Position numbers and translations under genes: made by a program | Source of the DNA: Candidatus Dormiibacterota bacterium | Lineage (GTDB): Bacteria; Vulcanimicrobiota; Vulcanimicrobiia; Vulcanimicrobiales; Vulcanimicrobiaceae | Length of the DNA: 64,000 nucleotides | Assembly: GCA_035532835.1 (NCBI GenBank) | Contig: DATKQG010000012.1 | Span: 1 to 64,000 of the forward strand | Direction: 5' to 3' | In this document: positions 33,009 to 40,862 of the stretch, piece after piece | How positions within the stretch are numbered: position 1 is the first letter of the stretch | Layout of the letters: every line of letters begins with the position of its first letter | The notes under the pieces: model-generated | What the model saw: only the letters and a program-made list of their open reading frames with translations | Databases searched by the model: none | Told to the model about the DNA's origin: nothing

Positions 33009-34435
33009 TGCTTTACCAATCTGACGGAGGTTATGTCGCCGCGCTGCGCGAGCGCTTTAAGCAGGGTGAGGATCGGCGTCCTACCGATCGGGTAGTCCCG
33101 TTTGATCGGGCCGGCGCTCTTGAGCGGCCGGTACTGATCCTCGCCGTAGAACACGGCGAGCAGAAGATCGTCATCGGAATCGAATGGTCCTCGCTCGCGG
33201 CGGACGCGCTCCAGCGTCGGCGCAAGCAGGTCGCCCGGCCGCTCGCTCACGACGCGTTCGCCCGCAACGATGCGGTCGTAGAGATTAGGCTCCACCGGCG
33301 CCGCGAGCTCGCCGTAATAGCCGAGAACATAGCGTCGCACCTCGTCGGGAACCGTTTTATAGCGTTCCCCTCCGATCACGTTCAAGGTGGCCTGCGTCGC
33401 CACGTATTGTGCGAATGGACTCACCATGATGGGATAGCCAAGATCCTTGCGCACCGCGGCAGCCTCTGCAAGGATCTCGTCGAGGCGGTTCTCGATGCCC
33501 ATCGCTTGCAACTGGCTGCGCAAGTTCGAAATCATCCCGCCCGGGACCTGATGTTCGTAATGAAACGGATCGTATTCCGCGACCGCTCCGAGCGGTTTAC
33601 CCTCGCGAGCCGCTACGTAGCGGAGGTGGTCGCGAACCGGGGCGAGTTGTTCGAGATCGAACGGCACGTCGTAACCCAGCCGGCGCGCGTTCTCGACAAG
33701 CCATTCGGTCGGAGGCTGGGATGCGCCGTGGGCTAAAACGGAGGTGGCGCTATGCACGACGTCGACCCCGCGCTCGATCGCTTCGAGCGCGGAGAGCGGC
33801 CCAAGCCCGGTCAAACAATGCGTATGCAACTGCAGCTGCATCGAACCGACGGCTTCGCGCAACCGCGGTATCAAGGTTGCGGCTCGCTCGGGCTTCAACA
33901 AGCCGCTCGGATCCTTGAGGTACACCGCATCGACTCCGAGCGCGACGATTTCCCGGGTCTTTCGCACGTAGTAATCGTCGGTATGAACGGGGCTCACCGT
34001 GTAAACGACACCGGCGGCCACGTACAGCCCGGCGTTCTTAGCGGCCTTCACCGAAACGTGGATGTTCCGAATATCGTTGAGCGCATCGTAGGGCGTGGTA
34101 TATCGAATACCGTTCGCCGCCATTCGTTCGGCCGTAAGCGCGACGACGTCATCGGAGAACAACTCGAAGGTGAAGAGACTCTGCCCTCGCGTCATGACGA
34201 TGAGCGGCGTGCGCGTCACGACCTCGCTCATGATTCGCATACGCTCCCACGGGTCTTCGCGCAAAAAGCGCACGCACACGTCGAACACGGCGCCGCCGAC
34301 CAGATCGATCGCCTCGAAACCCGCCCGGTCCAGGTTCTCGGCGATGGGAAGCATCATCGCCGTCGTCATACGCGTCGACCACAGACACTGGTGCGCGTCG
34401 CGCAGCGTCGTATCGATGAAACCTATTTTCCTCAT
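33005..34435 (-). CDS. Carboxyltransferase subunit of biotin-dependent carboxylase (pyruvate/oxaloacetate type)
   Basis: 476 residues from ATG at 34435, overlapping the biotin carboxylase stop. Fold and motifs of the 5S/PycB family: metal-site start IDTTLRDAHQCLWSTRMTT, carboxylated-lysine loop YLKDPSGLLKPERA, and HTHCLTGLGPLSAL with the two metal histidines; most relatives have HTHDTSG or HTHDTAG, so the Asp is Cys here. There is no C-terminal biotinyl domain: biotin is on the separate carrier two genes upstream. Pyruvate carboxylase is the default reading, but the altered loop leaves the acceptor open. Confidence 0.85.
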   Translation of the reverse strand: MRKIGFIDTTLRDAHQCLWSTRMTTAMMLPIAENLDRAGFEAIDLVGGAVFDVCVRFLREDPWERMRIMSEVVTRTPLIVMTRGQSLFTFELFSDDVVALTAERMAANGIRYTTPYDALNDIRNIHVSVKAAKNAGLYVAAGVVYTVSPVHTDDYYVRKTREIVALGVDAVYLKDPSGLLKPERAATLIPRLREAVGSMQLQLHTHCLTGLGPLSALEAIERGVDVVHSATSVLAHGASQPPTEWLVENARRLGYDVPFDLEQLAPVRDHLRYVAAREGKPLGAVAEYDPFHYEHQVPGGMISNLRSQLQAMGIENRLDEILAEAAAVRKDLGYPIMVSPFAQYVATQATLNVIGGERYKTVPDEVRRYVLGYYGELAAPVEPNLYDRIVAGERVVSERPGDLLAPTLERVRRERGPFDSDDDLLLAVFYGEDQYRPLKSAGPIKRDYPIGRTPILTLLKALAQRGDITSVRLVKQ

Positions 34436-35790
34436 GCCGGGCTGCCTATCGGAAGAAACTCGCGCTCGATCCATTTCGTATCGATTGCATTCGCCGCGAA
34501 GCGCGGATCGGCAAGAACCCGCAGGTGGAAGGCTCGCGTCGTCGGTACTCCCTCGATCTCGAACGCCTCGAGTGCGCCGCTCATTTTTTCAATCGCGGCC
34601 GCGCGAGTCGGCGCCGTGACGATGAGTTTGGCGATCATCGAATCATAGAATGGTGGGATGACGTATCCTTCGAACACGTGCGAGTCAACCCGGATCCCTT
34701 CGCCGCTGGGCGGCGTCCAGCGTGTGATGCGGCCGGGCGCCGGCCGAAAATTCGCTTCCGGATCTTCGGCATTGATCCGGCACTCAATCGCGTGCCCGTT
34801 CAAAGCGATCTCCGCCTGCGTAAGAGAGAGGCCATCACCGCTTGCTACCCGCAGTTGTTCGGCAACGATGTCGACTCCCGTGACCGCCTCGGTAACCGGG
34901 TGCTCGACTTGGATGCGCGTATTCATCTCCAAGAAAAAAAACTCTTCGGTCTTTGGGTCGTAGACGAACTCGACCGTACCGGCGCTCCGATAGCCGATGT
35001 TGCGGGCAAGCATGATTGCGGCCTCACCCATCGCCACCCGTGTCGCCGCCGAAATACTCGACGGCGCCTCCTCGAGAAGCTTTTGCGAACGACGTTGCAG
35101 CGTACAATCCCGCTCGCCGAGATGGAGGTGCGAGCCGGCGCCGTCCGACAGCACCTGAATTTCGATGTGCCGCACGCCTTCAAGGAAGCGTTCGGCATAC
35201 AAGGATCCGTTCCCGAAAGCAGCCTGCGCTTCGGCCGACGCCTCCGAGAATGCGCTCGCGAGTTCGTCCGGCGAGCGAACGACGCGCATCCCTCGTCCGC
35301 CGCCGCCGGCCGCTGCCTTGAGCAAGAGTGGGAAGCCGATCGACTTTGCCGCATCTTGCGCGGCCTCGTTATCGGCCAGCTCCGCCTGCGTCCCGGGGAT
35401 CGTCGGAACCCCAACCCGACGCGCCGTCTCGCGAGCCCGTATCTTATTCCCCATCGTCGCTACCGCTTCGCTGGTGGGGCCAACGAACCGCACGCCGTTC
35501 TCTTCGCACAACGCTGCGAAGGACGCGTTCTCCGCCAAGAAACCGTAACCCGGATGCAGCGCGTCGCATTTCGACCCGATGGCCGCAGCCACGATCGCGT
35601 TTTCGTTGAGATAACTCTCCGCGGCACGCGGCGGACCGATGCACAGGGTACGATCGGCCATGCGTACATGCAGAGCGTCACGATCGGCGGTCGAGTAGAC
35701 TGCGACGGTCTCCACCCCGCATTTCCGTGCGCCGCGAATGATCCGCACCGCGATTTCTCCGCGGTTCGCTACCAAGAGCCGGCGGATCAT
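34432..35790 (-). CDS. accC: Biotin carboxylase
   Basis: 452 residues. ATP-grasp enzyme that carboxylates biotin on the carrier protein with ATP and bicarbonate. Hallmarks: MIRRLLVANRGEIAVRIIRG, HPGYGFLAENASFAALC, the glycine-rich lid KAAAGGGGRGMRVV (residue ~160), RDCTLQRRSQKLLEEAPS, EMNTRIQVEHPVTE and GHAIECRINAEDP. Length is that of stand-alone AccC, not of fused pyruvate carboxylase. Start overlaps the carrier-protein stop (35787-35790). It serves the carboxyltransferase downstream and possibly acetyl-CoA carboxylase elsewhere. Confidence 0.95.
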   Translation of the reverse strand: MIRRLLVANRGEIAVRIIRGARKCGVETVAVYSTADRDALHVRMADRTLCIGPPRAAESYLNENAIVAAAIGSKCDALHPGYGFLAENASFAALCEENGVRFVGPTSEAVATMGNKIRARETARRVGVPTIPGTQAELADNEAAQDAAKSIGFPLLLKAAAGGGGRGMRVVRSPDELASAFSEASAEAQAAFGNGSLYAERFLEGVRHIEIQVLSDGAGSHLHLGERDCTLQRRSQKLLEEAPSSISAATRVAMGEAAIMLARNIGYRSAGTVEFVYDPKTEEFFFLEMNTRIQVEHPVTEAVTGVDIVAEQLRVASGDGLSLTQAEIALNGHAIECRINAEDPEANFRPAPGRITRWTPPSGEGIRVDSHVFEGYVIPPFYDSMIAKLIVTAPTRAAAIEKMSGALEAFEIEGVPTTRAFHLRVLADPRFAANAIDTKWIEREFLPIGSPA

Positions 35791-36263
35791 ACCGGTTCGA
35801 GAACCATGACGTCTTGCCCGTACTCGACGATCTCGGCATTGGCGACGGGGAGCTCGACGACGCGCCCATCGCGCGCGGCGGCAATCGTATTGATCAGTTT
35901 CATCACTTCGATGATGCAGAGCGTATCGCCCTTACGTACGACGCTCCCAATTTCAACAAACGGAGGAGCACCCGGAGCCGGCGCGCGGTAAAAGGTTCCG
36001 AGCATCGGCGCCGTCACGCGAAAGCGGTCGCTTCCGAGCGGCGCCACCGGTTCGGCGGCGCGCGGCGCAACGGGGGCGGCAATTGGGGCCGGCGCCATCG
36101 GTGGGGCCGGTCTAGTCTCCATTGGCCGCGAGCCGGCGCCGTTTCGACGGACGTCGAGGACCATACCGCCGATCTCGAGGTGCAACTCGTCGAGCGACGA
36201 GCTTTCGATCAGCTTGAGAATCTGGGCGACATCTTCGTAGCTGATATCGGCCTTGGGTTCCAT
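35787..36263 (-). CDS. accB: Biotin carboxyl carrier protein
   Basis: 158 residues. N-terminal ~45 residues are the AccB-type helical region (DISYEDVAQILKLIESSSLD), a Pro/Ala linker follows, then the biotinyl domain (VTAPMLGTFYRAPAPGAPPF, biotin site EVMKLIN with Lys122, ending VEYGQDVMVLEP). It is the first gene of the seven-gene operon and lies 65 bases from the transporter stop, with a terminator-like hairpin between. It resembles acetyl-CoA carboxylase AccB more than decarboxylase gamma subunits. Confidence 0.93.
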   Translation of the reverse strand: MEPKADISYEDVAQILKLIESSSLDELHLEIGGMVLDVRRNGAGSRPMETRPAPPMAPAPIAAPVAPRAAEPVAPLGSDRFRVTAPMLGTFYRAPAPGAPPFVEIGSVVRKGDTLCIIEVMKLINTIAAARDGRVVELPVANAEIVEYGQDVMVLEPV

Positions 36264-36284
36264 CTTAACTCACCTATTTGAGAA

Positions 36285-36308
36285 GGGTGGCAGATTCGTC
36301 TGCCACCC
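36285..36308 (-). terminator. Hairpin terminator after the MHS transporter
   Basis: Perfect 10-bp stem GGGTGGCAGA/TCTGCCACCC with a 4-base TTCG loop in the gap between the transporter stop and the accB start. On the minus strand it is followed by TTCTC rather than a T-run, so termination may be partial. It separates the sulfonate gene set from the carboxylase operon. Confidence 0.6.
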
Positions 36309-36328
36309 ATATAGATTACCGCGTCGCA

Positions 36329-37663
36329 TTAAACCCGGGCCAGCTCTGGCTGCGCTCCCTGCACGGGCGTATCGACCGCGTCGTTCGTATACATCCGTCG
36401 CACGGCATACAAGCACGTTACGCTGATCATGCCGACGACGAAAACGTAACTCGCGACGAGCCAAGGGTTGCCGCCGGCGCGACTGAGCAGAATGATGGCC
36501 AAAATCGGCGTGAGGCCGCTGGCGTATATCCCCGAGAACTGGTACACGAACGAGATGCCGCTGTAGCGAACGCGCGGCTCGAAGAGTTCGCAAAACAACG
36601 CCGCTTCGGGGCCGTAGAGCGCGGGGTATGCCAAGCCGAATGGAACGATGATGGCCACCCACATCCAGCCCACGCCGAGCGGCATGAGCAAAAATGCGGG
36701 GAAGGCAAGCAACGCCGTCGCGACGGTGCCGATAGCGAAGATGCGACGCCGCCCGTAACGATCCGAGAGCCGGCCGAAAATGGGAACCATAAACGCCATC
36801 ACGATTGCCGCGACGGTTACGGCACCCAGGACGCTGTCTCTTGTGTATTTCAAGTTCGTCGTCAGATACGACAAGATGAACACGCCGTAGATATTGAAGC
36901 CGACACCTTCAATAAACCGAATGCCGAGCCCGAGCATGACGTTCCGCCCCGACGTGCGGATGAGTTCTTGGAAGGGTATACGCGCGATCGATCCGCTGCT
37001 CTTAACGTGCTCGAACGCCGGGCTCTCGAGAATACGCAGACGGATGTAAATGCCGATGATGACCAGCAGGGCGCTCGCCAAAAATGCGATGCGCCACGCG
37101 TAGGCGAGCAGCGCGGCCTCGCCGAGTTGCGAAAGCAAATACGAGACTCCCGTACCGAGAGCGAGCCCTGCAGGAACGCCGATTTGCGGCCAACTCGCGT
37201 AGAACCCGCGTTGCTCCGGCGGGGAATGTTCGGCCGACATAAGAACGGCGCCGCCCCACTCGCCCCCCAGCCCGATGCCCTGCAGCAGTCGCACCGTCAG
37301 CAGCAGGATGGGCGCGAGCGCACCGACCTGAGCGTATGTCGGCAAGAGCCCGATCAAGAACGTCGCCACACCCATGATGCCGAGCGTTAGAATGAGCATG
37401 CTCTTGCGTCCTATTCGATCTCCGAAGTGACCGAAAATCATCCCGCCGATGGGACGAGCGACGAACCCGACGGCGAAGGTCGTATACGCAAGGAGCGTTC
37501 CGATCGTCGGGTTGAACGTTGGAAAGAACAGTTTTGGGAAAATTAACCCGCTGAACGTTCCATATAGAAAGAAATCGTACCACTCGATCGTCGTTCCGAT
37601 CGCGCTCGCGAATGCAACGGTACGCACGTTTTTTGCCAGCGCTCGGGCAGCGTCACTCGTCAT
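36329..37663 (-). CDS. MFS transporter, metabolite:H+ symporter (MHS) family
   Basis: 444 residues, twelve predicted membrane helices. MHS features: FASAIGTTIEWYDFFLYGTF in helix 1, GFVARPIGGMIFGHFGDRIG RK as the MFS signature loop between helices 2 and 3, and LLQGIGLGGEWGGAVLMSAE. This family (ShiA, KgtP, ProP) imports small organic acids or zwitterions with protons. A copy of the TGTCCGTAC operator core lies about 120 bases upstream, so it is probably in the sulfonate regulon and may import the sulfonate. A 16-bp inverted repeat stands in its leader. Confidence 0.88.
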   Translation of the reverse strand: MTSDAARALAKNVRTVAFASAIGTTIEWYDFFLYGTFSGLIFPKLFFPTFNPTIGTLLAYTTFAVGFVARPIGGMIFGHFGDRIGRKSMLILTLGIMGVATFLIGLLPTYAQVGALAPILLLTVRLLQGIGLGGEWGGAVLMSAEHSPPEQRGFYASWPQIGVPAGLALGTGVSYLLSQLGEAALLAYAWRIAFLASALLVIIGIYIRLRILESPAFEHVKSSGSIARIPFQELIRTSGRNVMLGLGIRFIEGVGFNIYGVFILSYLTTNLKYTRDSVLGAVTVAAIVMAFMVPIFGRLSDRYGRRRIFAIGTVATALLAFPAFLLMPLGVGWMWVAIIVPFGLAYPALYGPEAALFCELFEPRVRYSGISFVYQFSGIYASGLTPILAIILLSRAGGNPWLVASYVFVVGMISVTCLYAVRRMYTNDAVDTPVQGAQPELARV

Positions 37664-37695
37664 GATGAGCTCTCCTCACATCAATGCGGTAATGC

Positions 37696-37747
37696 GGTGA
37701 CTAGGCGTCAGAGTATCGCAACGCGGTGCGCCTGACGCCTAGTCACC
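37696..37747 (-). repeat. Perfect 16-bp inverted repeat in the MHS transporter leader
   Basis: Arms GGTGACTAGGCGTCAG (37696-37711) and CTGACGCCTAGTCACC (37732-37747) around a 20-base loop, 33 bases before the transporter start. No T-run. It could be an mRNA structure over the 5' leader or a two-half-site operator for another factor. Confidence 0.7.
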
Positions 37748-37782
37748 TCTCAAGACATCCTATGAAAGGCTTTACCTTTGCA

Positions 37783-37797
37783 ACATGTCCGTACCTG
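37783..37797 (-). promoter_or_regulatory. Operator half-site (TGTCCGTAC) before the MHS transporter
   Basis: ACATGTCCGTACCTG carries the nine-base core also found at 42707-42728, 46444-46457 and 47323-47340. The second half of the palindrome is weak here. It lies between the SDR stop and the transporter start, upstream of the latter on the minus strand. Confidence 0.5.
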
Positions 37798-37846
37798 CCT
37801 AGATAGGTTGCTCATTTTCAAAATTGTTTCTCCACGGCCTTCGACC

Positions 37847-38608
37847 CTATGCGATGAGTAAACCGCCGTCGATCACGATGGTCGATCCATGAATATAGCT
37901 AGCGACGTCCGAGACCAGGAACGTGACGAGCGCCGCGATTTCGTGCGGCTGCGCGACGCGCCCGAGCGGTATCGAGCGGGAGACCTGATCGTAGACATGC
38001 GCTTCCAACAATGCGTCCGCAGTCATTGGCGTCTGGGTGACGGCCGGAGCGATCGCATTCACGTTGATGCCTGCTCCCCCGTACTCGCGGGCAAACCCCT
38101 TCGTTAAGGCGATAACCGCGGCTTTGCTGGCTCCGTAGAGGGCGTTGCCGATCGAACCGCCGCCCTTCACTGCAGAGATCGACGCAACGTTCACGATTTT
38201 TCCGTAACCTCGTTCGGACATCGCGGGCAACGCAGCCTGCGAACAGGCGAGGACCCCACCGACGTTTATACGAGAGACGTCTTCCCAATCGCCCATCGTC
38301 GACGATGCGAGCGAACCCTTTTTTAAAATTCCCGCACTATTGATGAGAATATCCAGCGAGCCGGATTGCGCAAGAACGGCCTCTACGGCCCTCGTCGCGG
38401 CCTGAAAATCGCTGACGTCGAGCTCGAGGCCAAACGCGCGCCTGCCAATCTGTACCAGGGATTTCGCGGATGCTCGTGCGGCCATGCCGTCAACATCGGC
38501 CAAATAGACGGTGCAGCCTTCCGCCGCGAGCGAGGCTCCGATGCTCGCACCTATCCCTCTCGCGCCGCCCGTAACGAGTGCGACTCGCCCTTCCAGACCT
38601 AGATCCAT
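37847..38608 (-). CDS. Short-chain dehydrogenase/reductase
   Basis: 253 residues from ATG at 38608; the longer frame overlaps the preceding gene. Rossmann start RVALVTGGARGIGASIGASL (TGxxxGxG), Asp in VYLADVDG suggesting NAD preference, NSAGIL for NNAG, catalytic Ser in NVASISAVKG and YGASKAAVIALTKGF (Tyr, Lys). It is the last gene of the xsc operon, 10 bases after the iron alcohol dehydrogenase. SDR enzymes are known as sulfoacetaldehyde reductase (IsfD), and as dehydrogenases for C3 sulfonates, so oxidation of a hydroxy-sulfonate to feed Xsc is plausible. The precise substrate is not readable. Confidence 0.87.
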   Translation of the reverse strand: MDLGLEGRVALVTGGARGIGASIGASLAAEGCTVYLADVDGMAARASAKSLVQIGRRAFGLELDVSDFQAATRAVEAVLAQSGSLDILINSAGILKKGSLASSTMGDWEDVSRINVGGVLACSQAALPAMSERGYGKIVNVASISAVKGGGSIGNALYGASKAAVIALTKGFAREYGGAGINVNAIAPAVTQTPMTADALLEAHVYDQVSRSIPLGRVAQPHEIAALVTFLVSDVASYIHGSTIVIDGGLLIA

Positions 38609-38618
38609 AGATCGCGGA

Positions 38619-39929
38619 TTACCAGTATGCCATTGCGGACTCGAACAAGCCGCGAAGGTCGTCGCGAGAGATCTCGCGCGGACTGTTCGTGAGGAGGCGA
38701 CGCTGCGGAAACGCGCCATCGGTCAGGGCATCGACATCGGCAGCCGTGTAACCGAGTGCTTCGAGTCCGTTCGGCATATTCGTCGACCGCATCAGTTCGA
38801 CGATGCGGCTCGAGAGTGCGTGTCCGGCGTCTCGGTCGTCGACGTCGCGAACGTCACCGCCGAGTAACGACGCCGCCTCTATATGGCGACCGGGGCACGC
38901 AGCGGCCGTGAACTCGAATACCGCCGGCGCGTTGACGATGACCGACATCCCATGGGGAACGATGGCATCGTCTTGCGGATAGCCCTGGGGGCGAAAATCT
39001 CTCACCAGCCCCGACACGGAGTAGGACATGCCGTGCGGCGCATGGCAGCCAGCATTACCGAAACCGATTCCCGCGAGCGTCGCAGCGAACATCATCTGCT
39101 CCCGAGCCTCGTCGTCGGCTGCATCCTTTACGGCCCGCTCGATGTAGCGTCCCAGCAGCTTGAGCGCTTCGGTACAAGCGATGTCGCTAAACGGGTTTGC
39201 GCCCTGCGAGAGCGGTCGCGCCTCACCGTTTACGGGGCGCTTCCGGCGAGTGAACGGCAGCGCGGTATAGGATTCGAGAGCGTGGCTAAGCACGTCGAAT
39301 CCACTGCAGGCTACAACCTCACCCGGAAGCGTGCGCGTGACATTCGGATCCGCAATTCCTAGAGATGGTTTTAGGCGCCGCGATACAATGCCGGTCTTTG
39401 CACCCATCGCGACGAGGTCGAAGATCGCTATGCCCGTGCATTCACTTCCGGTTCCGCTCGTCGTCGGGCAGGCAATGTGCGGTTTGAGTGGACCCGGCAC
39501 CGCTTGCCCGCCGCCGATCGGCGCATTGACGTAGGCCATGAAGTCCGCGGGGTAGGTCGCGTACAAGTTTGCCGCTTTCGCCGTGTCGATCGTCGAACCG
39601 CCGCCCACGGAAACATAACCGTCAAACTTTCCATCGACGGCGAATGCCGCGGCAGCTTTGAACGATTCGTCGGTGGGTTCTACCGAAACCTCATCATAGA
39701 TCACGGTATCGATGCCGGCCTCCAGCAGCGATTCTCGAACGGTTGCGAAGAATGCCAGTCCCCGTACGCTCTTATCCGTAAAGAGAGCAACGCGCGTCAT
39801 GCCAAGCGCGCGCGCCGCGCCGCCGACCTCGTCTAAGAGGCCCCTCCCGAATCGTATGCGGGTAGCGTCGACTTCGAAACCGCGATCGCCCTCGCTCGTT
39901 GCATGATAGTGATTGGCGCAACAGCTCAT
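38619..39929 (-). CDS. Iron-containing alcohol dehydrogenase, hydroxyacid-oxoacid transhydrogenase-like
   Basis: 436 residues. Type III Fe-[17 protein letters not shown] (nucleotide loop), [16 protein letters not shown], metal ligands in [30 protein letters not shown] and [15 protein letters not shown]. The N terminus ([28 protein letters not shown]) and [10 protein letters not shown] block are those of the ADHFE1/HOT group, which moves hydride between 4-hydroxybutyrate-like acids and 2-oxoglutarate. Fe-ADHs also act as sulfoacetaldehyde reductase (SarD) or its reverse. In this operon oxidation of isethionate or another hydroxy acid to the aldehyde used by Xsc is likely. Start overlaps the Pta stop by four bases. 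Confidence 0.88.
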   Translation of the reverse strand: MSCCANHYHATSEGDRGFEVDATRIRFGRGLLDEVGGAARALGMTRVALFTDKSVRGLAFFATVRESLLEAGIDTVIYDEVSVEPTDESFKAAAAFAVDGKFDGYVSVGGGSTIDTAKAANLYATYPADFMAYVNAPIGGGQAVPGPLKPHIACPTTSGTGSECTGIAIFDLVAMGAKTGIVSRRLKPSLGIADPNVTRTLPGEVVACSGFDVLSHALESYTALPFTRRKRPVNGEARPLSQGANPFSDIACTEALKLLGRYIERAVKDAADDEAREQMMFAATLAGIGFGNAGCHAPHGMSYSVSGLVRDFRPQGYPQDDAIVPHGMSVIVNAPAVFEFTAAACPGRHIEAASLLGGDVRDVDDRDAGHALSSRIVELMRSTNMPNGLEALGYTAADVDALTDGAFPQRRLLTNSPREISRDDLRGLFESAMAYW

Positions 39930-40843
39930 GTCGCCGCACCGTCGCGCGAGGCGCCGTCTTTACGTCCGGCAATCAAAGCCGCGATCGCAATCGCCGCCAT
40001 ACGGGCTGCGGCCGGTTCGTTGCGCGACATCAATAAAATCGGGGCAGACGCTCCAAGGATGATGCCCGGAGCGATCGCTCCGCTAAAGTAGACGAGTTGT
40101 TTGTACATCACGTTGCCCGTTTCAATCGTCGGCACGAGAAGGATATCCGGATCGCCTGCGACCGGCGAGGCGATACCCTTCGCTTGCGCGCTCTGCAAGG
40201 AGATCGCATTATCGAATGCGAGCGGACCGTCCACGATCCCTCCGGTAATCTGGCCCCTCTCGGCCATCTTAGCGAGAGCTGCCGCATCGATCGACGCCAT
40301 CATCGCCGGATTGACCGATTCCACCGCAGCTAGAACCGCCACTTTCGGCCGCGTGCAACCGAGGAGACGCACGAAATCGATCGCGTTTTGTACGATCGAG
40401 CGCTTCTCCACCAATCCGGGTGCGATGTTGAAAGCGCCATCGGTAACATAGAGCGTTTTGTGATAGATCGAGCTGGGGACTGCGCACGCAAAAACGTGAC
40501 TCATCAAGCGATTGGTACGCAGCCCGGTCTCTTTGTGAAGAATCGGGCGCAGGAAGTCGTCGCTGTGCAGGTGGCCCTTCATGAGAATATCCGCTTGCCC
40601 GCCCCGGACCAGAGCGACCGCGGCGCTCGCCGCTTCGACGTCGCTCCGCGCGGCAACGATACGAGGGGGGTCGGCTACGCCTAGTTCCCCCAAGATGGCG
40701 CGAATCTTCGCCGGATCGCCGACGAGCAGCGGCTCTACGCCGCATCGATCGCGCGCTTCCAGTGCCGCCTCCAGCGCGTCGATACTGTGCGGCCACGTGA
40801 TAGCTACGGTGCGAGGCGGTAGGCCTCGCACCGTAGCTATCAC
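39926..40843 (-). CDS. pta: Phosphate acetyl/butyryltransferase family enzyme (Pta role)
   Basis: 305 residues from the GTG at 40843; a TTG at 40891 inside the xsc end is the other option and would give the usual [11 protein letters not shown] lead. PTA_PTB domain: [73 protein letters not shown] and a closing [14 protein letters not shown]. It would turn acetyl phosphate from Xsc into acetyl-CoA, the standard partner step in sulfonate pathways. The gap to xsc is 19 bases. A 21-bp perfect inverted repeat covers the start region and is translated as part of the protein. Confidence 0.85.
   Translation of the reverse strand: MIATVRGLPPRTVAITWPHSIDALEAALEARDRCGVEPLLVGDPAKIRAILGELGVADPPRIVAARSDVEAASAAVALVRGGQADILMKGHLHSDDFLRPILHKETGLRTNRLMSHVFACAVPSSIYHKTLYVTDGAFNIAPGLVEKRSIVQNAIDFVRLLGCTRPKVAVLAAVESVNPAMMASIDAAALAKMAERGQITGGIVDGPLAFDNAISLQSAQAKGIASPVAGDPDILLVPTIETGNVMYKQLVYFSGAIAPGIILGASAPILLMSRNEPAAARMAAIAIAALIAGRKDGASRDGAAT
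40797..40843 (-). repeat. Perfect 21-bp inverted repeat over the start of the Pta-type gene
   Basis: Arms at 40797-40817 and 40823-40843 are exact reverse complements (21 of 21) with a five-base loop (GGTAG). The GTG start is the outermost codon of one arm and the arms encode the peptide [15 protein letters not shown]. In RNA this is a very stable stem that would hide the start codon unless ribosomes arriving from xsc open it, so it could enforce translational coupling or cause attenuation. Confidence 0.9.
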
Positions 40844-40862
40844 ATCCGCAAACGGATCGAAG

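Noticed and set aside
34525-35991. 488-residue plus-strand ORF
   Set aside because: Antisense of biotin carboxylase; low-complexity Arg-rich product.
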